From: Chitinophaga nivalis
GTDB taxonomy: Bacteria; Bacteroidota; Bacteroidia; Chitinophagales; Chitinophagaceae
Direction of reading: 5' to 3'
Assembly (NCBI RefSeq): GCF_025989125.1
Contig: NZ_JAPDNR010000001.1
Span: 6,374,087 to 6,438,086, forward strand
DNA: 64,000 nt
Of this stretch, positions 1 to 10,400 are shown in pieces (the first letter of the stretch is position 1; each line of letters opens with the position of its first letter). The translations under genes and the position numbers were made by a program. The notes under the pieces were generated by a model. It saw only the letters and a list, made by a program, of their open reading frames with translations, was not told the DNA's origin and ran no database searches.

Positions 1-3000
1 CAGCAACGGGCTACGGGCTGTCTGCCCGGTACCATCAGCAGATACCAGCCCTATAGCGGCCTGTAATCCTGCATCGGCGAGACCGGGATGTAGTACATAC
101 CCAGCATCCACCACCGGCAGTGACAACTCTCCCAGCAGTGCACCCTCCTTTTTGTATACCCGCTGTACACCACGATGTGCAGCGCCATACTGAATACCCA
201 TCTGTTCAAACAATCCATACAATGCTGTTGCATGCAATATTTCAATACTGCCCGACCGGATACCCGCTACATCCAACACTGGAGCTGCCGCCACCTGCTG
301 CCATTTAGCGGCACCCTGGCAATGCACCAGCTTACCCGTAGCAGCATCGCTGTATACTTCAAAGTTCACCCATCCTGCTGTGGCGGGCAACAAGGTAATG
401 TGCAGCGGTGCCGGGTGCTCACTATTTAAAACATAAGGTTGTATCCAGGCCACATGTTGCAGCGTGCAGATAACATCCTTACCGGAAGCCTCATCCAGTG
501 ACGCTGCCATTGCTGCATGCGCCAGTTCGAGGTAGGCAGTACCCGGTAATACCGGTTGCCCCTGAACCATATGATCGCGGAAGAAAAATTCTGCGCCGGT
601 ATAATGTGCGGTATAACGTTGGGTTGTGAAGGTAGAAGTATTGGTATGCAGTAAAGGATGCAAATACTGTTGTAATACCTGCTGTGGTATACGTATCGCA
701 TCATTCATCTGTTCTACTTCCGGTATCCAGTATCGTTCTCTTACAAACGGATAGGTAGGCAGACTAATCCGCGCCGGTTGTACAGCGGGATACAAACTGT
801 TCCAGTTCACGGCTGCCCCATACATCCATAAAGTAGCCAGCTGCTCCCACTGTTGCTCCTGTATAAACCGTTGCGTCACTGCAGCAGGCTTCTCTGCGGT
901 GCCGATATATTTGCTGAGTTCTTTTGCTTTTTTAATACGACCCGCAAAACATTGTCCGGGTTGTTCCTTTCCGGCCAGGAATGACTGCAGTTGAACAATC
1001 AGTGCCGGGATACTGTCTGTAATCAGGAGCAGCCGCTCTTCCATCGCTTCTCTTCCTGCCTGCAGCGTATAGGCGACATCCCGGATATGAACTGCTGACT
1101 GTGGTGTATGGATTGCCACTGGCGTACGCACGTTATCGGTAGTGGCACCCTGCAGGAAAGCAGTGATACGGGAGCGTTCCAGCTGTATCAGTTGCTGTGC
1201 CAGCGCAATCGTTGTGGTGGCAGGGCTCAGTGATACCTGGCTCATCTCCGCTCCCAGCAGCTGTTGTAATTGTTCTTTTAATTTTGTCAGGTGTATGGTC
1301 TCAACACCATATTCTGTCCACTCCTGATCAGGCTCAATCGCATTCTCCGGCACAGCAATGATAGCAGACAACTGCTGATCGATTACCTGGCTCAGCTGCG
1401 TTATCAGCAGGTCTGCAGTGCTATCGGTTACTTCGGTATCTGCGGCCTGTTGCCCGCGGAGGAAGGCCAATAACTGTTCCGCATATACGCGTACCTGTTC
1501 CTTTGTTTTAGCCGACAGCGGAATCAGGTATGGCGTTTCCCGGGATAATGCCGGCTGTTCTGCCGTTGCAGCAGGTATATATTCTTCCAGGATAACATAG
1601 GCGTTGGAACCGGTAGCGCCGAATGAACTTACGCTGGCCCGCCGCGGGTAGGTCACTGCCTGTCCCTGTTCCAGGATGGTAGGCCTTTCCCAGGGCCTGG
1701 TATCCTGCTGAATATAGAAAGGCGACTGGGTCAGTTGCAGATGCGGATTCACTTCCGCTGAGTGTAGGGAAGGTACCAATGTTTTATGGTACAGCTGCAA
1801 TATAACTTTGCTTAAGCCACTGATACCAGCTGCAGATTCGGCATGTCCGATATTGGATTTTACCGATCCGATGGCACAATATTGTTTATCCTGTGTGTAC
1901 TGTCCATAGCTCTTCACCAGTCCTTGTATTTCTATCGGGTCACCCAAAGAAGTACCGGTACCATGTGCCTCCACATAACTGATGGTGCGGGGATGTATAC
2001 CTGTTTTTTCCATGCACTGGGTGATCATATCTGCCTGCGCCACCGGACTAGGCACCATAATACCGCTGCCTGTACCTACGTGGTTGATGGTACTTCCTTT
2101 AATCACGGCGTAGATATGGTCTTTATCCTGTACGGCTTTATGCAGCGGCTTTAATAACACGGCGCCTACCCCTTCGCCGGATACATAGCCATCACCATCT
2201 TTCCCGAATGTATGACAGTAACCATCACTGGAATGCATATCTGCAATACCATAGGTCAGGTATTTATTCGGATGTAATGACAGGTTCACTCCACCCGCCA
2301 ATGCCGCTTCACACTCTCCCCGGCGGATACTTTCGATGGCCAGATGCAAACCCGTTAAGGAAGAAGAACATACGGTATCTACCGCGATACTGGGGCCATG
2401 GAAATTACAGAAATAAGATACCCGGTTGGCAATAGGCGCATAATTCAGGGATAACGGAAATACCAGGCCTTTTGCTACTGCTTCTGCTGCGATCAGGGTA
2501 TAGTCTTTGTGCATCACGCCTACAAATACGCCTACGGCCTGTCTTTTATCCATGCCGCGTTGCGCCACCAGCGTATCCGGTGTATATCCCGCATCTTCCA
2601 ATGCTTCCCAGCATACTTCCAGAAATACCCTTTCCTGCGGGTCCATGATTTCTGCTTCCCGGGGAGAAATGCGGAAGAACTGCGGATCAAAACAATCTGC
2701 ATGATTAATAAACCCACCCCAGCGGGAAATCTTTTTACCGGAAGGAGAACTGATCTGTGCAAACTGTTGCCAGTCCCATCTTTCCGCCGGCACTTCGGTG
2801 ATACAATCTTTACCATCTACAAGATTCTGCCAGAATGCAGCTATATTATCAGCGCCCGGATAACGTCCGGAGAGGCCAATCACGGCGATCTCCATATCGC
2901 CATCTGCCTGACGCGCAGTTGCTGCAGGAACCGCTGGTGCTGCTACTGTTGCTACCGGCGATACTGCCGATACAGTTCCTTCAAATTTATCCGGATACTG

Positions 3001-4455
3001 CGTAGCCAGATAGGCGGCCAGCTCTTGTACCGTAGTATATTCAAACAATAAAGTAGGCGCCAGGGTAATCTGTTTTTCTTTCTCAATCAGTCTCACAATC
3101 TCCAGCAGACCGGGAGAATCCAGCCCCATTTCATAATAACCGATATCGGTGGCAATATCATCCGGATCCGTTTTTAAGCGCGCTGCTATGAATTGTGTAA
3201 TCAACGCTTCACTGGCAGCATATCCTTTCTCACCTGCACTGCCGGACGCAGTAACCGTTCCGGCGGATGATGCCGCCGATACGGTTCCTTCAAATTTATC
3301 CGGATACTGCGTAGCCAGATAAGTAGCCAACTCCTGTACAGTTGTATATTCAAACAATAAGGTCGGCGCCAGGGTGATCTGTTTTTCCTTCTCAATCAAT
3401 CTCACAATTTCCAGCAGACCGGGAGAATCCAGCCCCATTTCATAATAACCGATATCGGTGGCAATATCATCCGGATCGGTTTTTAAGCGTGCTGCTATGA
3501 ATTGTGTAATCAATGCTTCACTGGCGGCGTATCCCTTTTCTGCAGTAGCCGTAGCCGTTACCGTTACAGCGGGTGCCACCACTTTTCTTCCGGCAGCAGC
3601 CGGGGTAGGATTTTCTTTCCGGCCCCGGTTGATCAGGGCAGCGCCGCGCACCAGTTTATTGGTAAAATTCCGGAGCTCTCCGATCTTCTTTCCTGCCTGA
3701 TCAAAAAATTCCATGGTCATGTACAACAACTCATTTTTCTTCCGGATAGAAGATTTTTGTACACGGGTAATACAGGTTTTATTAAAGAGATCAGCAGCGC
3801 GGAAAGATTCGTAAAACAATGGCAAAAACAGTCGTTGTTCTTCTTCTACCAAAGCAGCCATCAGCTCAGCGCTTCCTACGCCACTCGCGTCTATCAGCGT
3901 CGGATGAAACATAAAACTATCTGCCGAAGGCAATGCCTCCCGGGGAACAGATAAATCCACACAAACAAAATCTGCTGTCTTGTAAATGTATCCATCTGCC
4001 TTCATCAATCCGGTATGTATCAATTCCTGGCTTCTGGACCGGGCATAAATTTCTTCTATATCCACCACGGCGGCGGCCTGTTTTTTCATAACAGCGACAT
4101 CCATTGTTTCATTAAAAACAATGGGGGCCACCCGCTTCATCAACGCGGTCACATAGGTTTTTGCAGGTTGCTGTGCTACAGGCACTGCTTCTACTTTTAC
4201 CTGCCATTGGTGGTCGTTATCAGGGGTACATACAAACTGCAGCTGTATACTCTCTACGCCCTCCAGGGTCATCGGATGATGAATAGACAGATTACAAAGT
4301 TCCAGTTCATTAAAAGCATATCCGCGTTTTCTGAAAATCTGGAATAAGAGATCAATATATGCAAGACCGGGTAACAACTCCTGACCATAGGCTTTATGAT
4401 GGGCAAGCATAGGATTCTTCAAAGACAGCAATATTTGTTCGGTAATCATCACCAT
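1..4455 (-). CDS. Trans-AT polyketide synthase, protein A (partial; DH-ACP-ACP-KS-[ACP-like]-DH...)
   Basis: Sixth and last visible protein of the operon; the reading frame runs off the left edge after 1485 residues. Domains: N-terminal hot-dog dehydratase-like domain (residues 1-265; His20 in an HxxxGxxxxP motif), two almost identical ACPs (Ser344 and Ser447, both in LGLDSPGLL context), KS (about 522-955; Cys696 in DTVCSSS, His831 in HGTGT, NIGHAES), an ACP-like segment inside the post-KS linker with Thr1053 where the pantetheinylated Ser should be, the YPF linker end, and a second DH (His1295 in DHMVQGQPVLP; LADAGLQ) cut by the edge. No AT domain. The N-terminal DH should act on the chain held by the KS0-ending protein B, 11 bases upstream. 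Start: ATG at 4455, with a second in-frame ATG at 4449 that aligns better with the first residues of proteins B and E. The KR/ACP expected after the last DH lies outside the window. Confidence 0.93.
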   Translation of the reverse strand, partial: MVMITEQILLSLKNPMLAHHKAYGQELLPGLAYIDLLFQIFRKRGYAFNELELCNLSIHHPMTLEGVESIQLQFVCTPDNDHQWQVKVEAVPVAQQPAKTYVTALMKRVAPIVFNETMDVAVMKKQAAAVVDIEEIYARSRSQELIHTGLMKADGYIYKTADFVCVDLSVPREALPSADSFMFHPTLIDASGVGSAELMAALVEEEQRLFLPLFYESFRAADLFNKTCITRVQKSSIRKKNELLYMTMEFFDQAGKKIGELRNFTNKLVRGAALINRGRKENPTPAAAGRKVVAPAVTVTATATAEKGYAASEALITQFIAARLKTDPDDIATDIGYYEMGLDSPGLLEIVRLIEKEKQITLAPTLLFEYTTVQELATYLATQYPDKFEGTVSAASSAGTVTASGSAGEKGYAASEALITQFIAARLKTDPDDIATDIGYYEMGLDSPGLLEIVRLIEKEKQITLAPTLLFEYTTVQELAAYLATQYPDKFEGTVSAVSPVATVAAPAVPAATARQADGDMEIAVIGLSGRYPGADNIAAFWQNLVDGKDCITEVPAERWDWQQFAQISSPSGKKISRWGGFINHADCFDPQFFRISPREAEIMDPQERVFLEVCWEALEDAGYTPDTLVAQRGMDKRQAVGVFVGVMHKDYTLIAAEAVAKGLVFPLSLNYAPIANRVSYFCNFHGPSIAVDTVCSSSLTGLHLAIESIRRGECEAALAGGVNLSLHPNKYLTYGIADMHSSDGYCHTFGKDGDGYVSGEGVGAVLLKPLHKAVQDKDHIYAVIKGSTINHVGTGSGIMVPSPVAQADMITQCMEKTGIHPRTISYVEAHGTGTSLGDPIEIQGLVKSYGQYTQDKQYCAIGSVKSNIGHAESAAGISGLSKVILQLYHKTLVPSLHSAEVNPHLQLTQSPFYIQQDTRPWERPTILEQGQAVTYPRRASVSSFGATGSNAYVILEEYIPAATAEQPALSRETPYLIPLSAKTKEQVRVYAEQLLAFLRGQQAADTEVTDSTADLLITQLSQVIDQQLSAIIAVPENAIEPDQEWTEYGVETIHLTKLKEQLQQLLGAEMSQVSLSPATTTIALAQQLIQLERSRITAFLQGATTDNVRTPVAIHTPQSAVHIRDVAYTLQAGREAMEERLLLITDSIPALIVQLQSFLAGKEQPGQCFAGRIKKAKELSKYIGTAEKPAAVTQRFIQEQQWEQLATLWMYGAAVNWNSLYPAVQPARISLPTYPFVRERYWIPEVEQMNDAIRIPQQVLQQYLHPLLHTNTSTFTTQRYTAHYTGAEFFFRDHMVQGQPVLPGTAYLELAHAAMAASLDEASGKDVICTLQHVAWIQPYVLNSEHPAPLHITLLPATAGWVNFEVYSDAATGKLVHCQGAAKWQQVAAAPVLDVAGIRSGSIEILHATALYGLFEQMGIQYGAAHRGVQRVYKKEGALLGELSLPVVDAGYVLHPGLADAGLQAAIGLVSADGTGQTARSPLL
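1171..1413 (-). other. ACP-like insertion within the post-KS linker of protein A
   Basis: Same position as the insertion in protein D: it splits the post-KS linker between LIPLSAKTKEQVRVYAEQLL and VAYTLQAGREAMEER. The motif reads YGVETIHL, so the modified Ser is Thr1053. Sequence similarity to the copy in D is low beyond the carrier-like pattern. Confidence 0.65.
1575..2900 (-). repeat. Duplicated KS domain, copy in protein A
   Basis: The KS of A matches KS1 of B (11870-13185) closely at protein and base level, with Cys codons 10292 bases apart. Shared unusual segments include GVFVGVMHKDYT and SSDGYCHTFGKDGDG. Confidence 0.85.
2966..3230 (-). repeat. ACP tandem repeat, copy 2 (protein A)
   Basis: Near-identical to 3275-3539, offset 309 bases (103 codons). 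Long runs are unchanged, including the LGLDSP site and the LFEYTTVQELA segment. It encodes the second ACP (Ser447). Confidence 0.92.
3275..3539 (-). repeat. ACP tandem repeat, copy 1 (protein A)
   Basis: Upstream partner of 2966-3230; encodes the first ACP (Ser344). The unit includes the ACP and its linker (GEKGYAASEALI), so the duplication copied a full 103-residue unit in frame. Confidence 0.92.
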
Positions 4456-4466
4456 AATTTTTTTTC

Positions 4467-7400
4467 TCAGTTATAAGTTTCCCAAATCATTTTTTCGGCA
4501 AATACAGCTGTGGTATTTACAGCGTCAGGTGGAAGCGTAGGTAATTGTCCGTTTCGCACATTTTTCTTTTTTAAGGCAAGCGCAGGTATCGGTGCTCTTG
4601 GGGCTGCCATTGTTTTTTCAGGAGCCGCCAGAATCACATGGGCATTTGTACCTCCATCGGCAAAACAATTCAGTGCCGCTATTTTCCCATCCCATTCTTT
4701 TAATTGTTTATTGAAGTAGAAAGGCGAAGTGGCCATATTGTAATGTTGCATGGGTTCATCTCCGGAAATAAACGGTACCTGCTGCTGATGCATCAGCATT
4801 AACACCACCTTGATAAATCCGGCGATTCCTTCCGCACACAACGGGTGACCGATATTAGGTTTTACCGATCCTAATGCACACGGCATATCCGTGGCTTTGC
4901 GATAGATGGCCTCCATTCCTTTCAGCTCCAGCAGATCTGTCACCTCCGATCCGGAACCATTGGTTTCTATGTAGGAAACCTCGTGCGGAGATATCCCGCT
5001 GCGTTGCAAAGCCGTACGCATCACTTCTTTCTGTGCCACAATATTGGGGGTGGCAGGACCTGCCGTACGGCCATCATTATTGATTGCCAGCCCTTTTATC
5101 ACGGCATAAATTTTATCTCCGTCCTGCAGTGCCTGCCGGCGGCTTTTCAGAATAACGAAGCCGGCTCCTTCTCCCAGTACAATGCCTTCTGCTCTCTTAT
5201 CAAAAATGTGGAACTGTGCTGCTTTACTCAGCAGATTACGCTGATCAAACATATCATGTGCCTTATCATTCACCAGCAATCCTACACCACCAATCATGGC
5301 CGCTTCTATTTCACCCCGGCGGATCGCCTGTATGCCCAGTTCCATGCCTACCAGCGCAGAAGAACAGGCAGTATCTACCACCAGGCTGGGACCATGTAAA
5401 TCAAAAAACCGGGAAATATTTGCGGCGAAATAATTCTGGCCCAATGCCATGATCGGGTTCTTCATCTTTTTCAGGGCTTCTTCTTCCGGCCTGTGCTGGC
5501 TACGGCCGCCAATGTATACGCCAACCTGTTTTCCCTTTACTTCCTGCGACGTATAACCGGCGTGATGCCAGGCATGCAGACTTTCTTCCAGCAGTACAAG
5601 TGCCTGCGGGTCCATAGCAGCTGCATCTTCCGGTGGAATGATAAAATAATCTGTATCAAAATGAGTGATATTATCTACCAACCCCGCATAATACTTCCGC
5701 GTACTTCCCCAACGTTCAAACGGTACGGCAGCAATGGCGCTACGGCCTGCAGACAACAACTCCCAGTACCCGTTCAGGTCTGGCGCCTGCGGGAAACGGC
5801 ACGACATACCGACTACAACAATATCATCTGTTACCGCCACATCAGCGGCAACAACTGGTTGTACCGCAGCGGTATCCGCTATTACGGCGGCCGGCAATGG
5901 CGCAGCCACTACTGCTTCATTGAAAAATCCCGCTAACGTAGTAGCATATTCCTCCTGCATCCATGCTGCCAGCAATACAATCGTAGATTGTTCGAGCAGA
6001 ATAGAAGGATCCATGGTTACGCCCAATTGTTTTTCAATCTGACGCCGGATATGCGATAACAGGATAGAGTCTGCCCCATAATCCGGGAAAGACTGCCGGA
6101 TATTAAACCGGCTTTTATCTATCTTTAATTCTTTTATAAAAATATCGGTCAGCCACGCTATTAAGGCCGGAGATTCCGCAGCAGCTACCTGTACCGGCGC
6201 CGCCACAGGCGTGCCGACGATCGGTGATACCGGCATTACTTTCCGTAACAAAGTATCCCGCTGCCAATGTTCGCGGGTGGCCAGTACCGGTAATACCACC
6301 GGTCCATACCGGTGTTGCAGTATCTGATCCAGCAGTGCCAGGCCTGCTTTATCTGTAAGGGTCTGTAAGCCCGTTTGTCCGTATACGTTACTCTTCACCT
6401 CACCCAGTCCGGTTTCTTTCCAGCTGGGCCATTGTATACTTTGCACCGGACAATTACCGCCGGCATGAGCAGCGGCGAAATAATCCAGATAGGCATTCGC
6501 CATCGCATAATCACTTTGTCCGGCGCCTAAAGCAGGAATGATCGCAGACACCGATGAAAACAGGATAAAACATTGCAGGGGTTCCTGCTGCAATGCCTGG
6601 TACAAATGCACGATACCCGCTACTTTGGGCGACAAGACACGCGCAACATTTTCAACAGACTTCCGGATAAAAGCGGAAGTATCTTCATCCACCAATCCTG
6701 CTGCATGTATCACCCCGCCGACACGTTTTCCCCGGGCATGCAAATCAGCGACCAGGGCCTGCACCGCACCGGAATCGGTTAAGTCTGTTGCCGGCGTTTC
6801 CACCACCACACCGCGGGCAGACAAAGCAGACAGATTACGTAGTTTCGCTGCATGTTTGCCTCCTTCGGCAATATGTTGTTCCCAGTCGTTATACGCAGGC
6901 AACACTTCTCTTCCGGTTAGTACCACATGACGGATACCATATCTGCTGACAAAGTGGTTGGCACATAAAAGTCCTAATCCACGGGTGCCCCCTGTAATCA
7001 GTAATACATCTTCCGGGTTAAATACCCGCGCTGCCGGCTTAGTGGCCGCCAGTGCCGGTGTCAGTATACTTTCATAGTACGCCCCTTCCCGGTAACAAAC
7101 TTCCGTAGCAGCGCCGTTCCACAGATATACCGCGATGATGACATCTGCCAGTGTAGCCGTATCCGTGGTGGTTAATACATCCAGGTGGCAACTGTGCACC
7201 TGCTTATATTCCGCTCCCAGCATGCGATACAATGCGGCCTGTAATGCCCCGGCAGGATTTACCCGGTTATTCCGGTAAGCTTCTGCATCTCCTGTTACTC
7301 CCAGGCAACGTAGTCCGTTCTTTGATCCACCTTCTATCAGTTCCTGCAACAGTGGCAACCAGGCTGATATCTCCGGATCATTTGACTGATAACCGGTGAG

Positions 7401-10400
7401 ATCTATTACCCCATCCGGATTCACCGGTAAGGTTGCTGATGCAGCAACGGTTACCAACACACTGCCGGGGAGCTGTGCAGCAATGGCCGTTCCCAGCGCA
7501 TGGCTGTTTTCCGTTACCAGGATGGCTGTTGCCGACGCCTGGTTACGTTGGGGCGACAGCGTTAGCGGCGTCCATCCCTTCTCCAGAAAATCTGTTATCA
7601 ACGAAGTGGCCGGGCTGGTCATCAATGGCAATACGCCATCGCTTCCATTATCTGCCACCCAGTAGGTTTCTTTTGCAAAAGGATAGGTGGGTATATGTAT
7701 ACGTGCCGGTAAGTTTGTACCATACAGCAGCGGCCATGTTATGTCATGTCCTTTGCAATAAAATCCGGCTAATGCAGTTAATTGTGTAAGATAATTTTCC
7801 GGTTGCCGGGATACTTCCAGGGCCTTTAACAACAAGGTACGGATAGTAGTTCCCTGTGTTTTGTCTTCCGGATTTTCTTTGCTGACAATACCTTCAAAGG
7901 CATACGGCGTGTCTTCTCCTGCCAGTACCTTTTTCCATGCGGCGATGGCTGCTGCGCTATCCTGTACCAGCAATGCCTGCCGGTGGTTAAAATGCTGCCG
8001 GCCATGTTGCAGGGTAAAGCTCAGGTCCTGCAGGGAAATGGCGGGTTCATTTTCCAGGAACGTCACCATCTCCCGTATTTTTTCCTTTAATGTCTCCGCC
8101 GTTTTAGCAGATAATGGCAACAGGTAATAAGGGCGCCCTTCCCCCGCAAGCGGGGTTGACCTATAGTCTGACAGTACAGCGTGTGCATTGGTGCCACTCA
8201 TGCCAAAGGCACTCACGGCGCCCAGGCGCGCCCTGCCGGATGCGACTTCCCATACCTGGTTTTTTGTATTCACATAAAAGGGACTTTTATCCCAGTTAAT
8301 AAATTCATTTCGTTGTTCAAAGTGCAGGCAGGCCGGTATCGTCTGGTGTTTCATCGCCAATACCATATTCACCAGACTTAACAATCCGGATGCCGCAAAC
8401 GTATGTCCGAAATTCGTTTTGGCAGAAGTCAGTGCGCAATACGATTGTTTGTCGGTATACTTTTTAAAGGCGGTTGTCAGCGCATTTACTTCCACAGGAT
8501 CACCCAGGCGGGTACCTGTGCCATGTGTTACCACATAAGAGATATCGGCCGGATTAATGTGATAGCGATCGTAGGTTTCTTTCAGCAAATCTGCCTGCGC
8601 AATACCACCAGGAGCAGTAATACCGTTGGTTTTTCCATCGTAATTCAAACCGCTTCCCTTTACGATGGCATGAATCGGATCTCCATCTTCCAGGGCGCGC
8701 GATAAACGTTTTAATACAACGGCTACCACAGCTTCTCCCGGCACCATGCCATTCGCTCTTTTATCAAACACAAAACATTTTCCATCCACCGATAACATGC
8801 CCGCTCTGCTCATGCCTACATAAGACATCGGGGTAAGCATCAGATTAACGCCTGCTGCAATGGCTGTATCGCACTCCTTGTTCTTTAAACTGAGACAGGC
8901 CTGATGCAAAGCCACCAGCCCGGAAGAACAAGCCGTATTAATGGCCAGTACCGGGCCATTTAAATCGAGGAAATAAGATAACCTGGCAGCGAGTATACCA
9001 TCGTGGGTAGAAGTCACGCCGCCATCTTTTAACGCCAATGCCTGATAGTCGCCCTGTTCTACGCCTACAAACATGCCTGTTTTTCCTTTTTTCAACTGAA
9101 CAGGTCCATAGCCCGCATCTTCCAATGCACGCCAGGATTCCTGCAGCAACAGCCGCTGACGCGGATCCATCGTTTCCGCTTCCCGGGGAGAAATTTCAAA
9201 AAACAGGGGGTCAAATTCCTTTACACCAGGTACACATCCGCACCATTTTGTTTTGATCTTTTCGGGGTCTTCTGTTGTATCATCAAAATACTGGCGCCAA
9301 TCAAACCTGTCAGCCGGAATTTCGGCTACTACGTCTTTATTTCCGGCAAGGATCTCCCACATGTCGCTGATATTGCGGGCCTGCGGGAAACGGCCACTCA
9401 TGCCGATAATGGCAATATCGTCTTGACTGCTGCCAGGTGCAGCGATGGTAGCCGGTGCTGTTGCCACCTTCGTATCTTCCTGCAGTGCGGCAGGCGGCAA
9501 AGGCGCCACTGCTGCAACGATAGCTTGTTGTTCTTGTTGTTGTATACTGCCTTCCTGATAAAATGCCTGCAATACAGCGGCATGTTCTTCCAGGAAGTAA
9601 TGACATAGTTTCAGCAGATTAGGATATCCAAAAAAGACAGCAGGTGTGATGGTTGTTTCGAAATGCTTCGTTAATGCGGAAGCCAGTCGTGTAAGACTTA
9701 CCGAATCGTAGCCCATATCCACCAGATTTTCTTCCGGATCTAATTGTTGGGGGGTCAGTTTTAATACTGCTGCGATCTGCTCCCGCAAATCCTTTTCCAG
9801 ACAATCTTCCAGGGAAAGACTTTCCATCGCTGGCTGCCGGCCTTTACCAGCAGGCACTTCCACGGTCACGATGGTGACTGCTTCTTTAGGCTGACAACCC
9901 AGGAATTGTTGTACCCGTTCCGGCTGCCCTTTGATCACCAGCACCTGACTGTGATCCGCCGATAATATCTGTTCCAGCAGCGTCAATCCTTCTGCAGTTT
10001 CCAGTAAACCCTGACCGCTGGATTTGAGATACATCTCCACCTGGTCCTGCTCATGTACGCCCATTCCTCCCTGCCGCCATAAAGGCCAGTTAATGGCCAC
10101 TGTTTTTCCATATCGCTGCCCGGCAGCTACCTGCTCATTTCGCCAGGCAGCATAAGCCATCTGGAAACGATTGCCCACGGCATAATCGCAGGTGCCAAAA
10201 TCGCCCAGCACAGCAGCAGAAGAAGCGTAATAACAAACAAAATCCAATCGTTCGGTAGCCAGCAATTCATCCAGTATACGGGTACCTGCTGTTTTAGGCG
10301 CCGTCACCCGATTGAAATCTGCCAGTTGTTTATCGGCAATACTACCGCCTCCTTCCAGGCCTGCAATGTGAAAAACGCCATTGATGACATTACCTCCGGC

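Noticed and set aside
2509..3051. 180-codon plus-strand frame opposite the KS of protein A
   Set aside because: Shadow of conserved KS coding sequence; similar frames recur opposite every KS copy because the KS sequences are alike.
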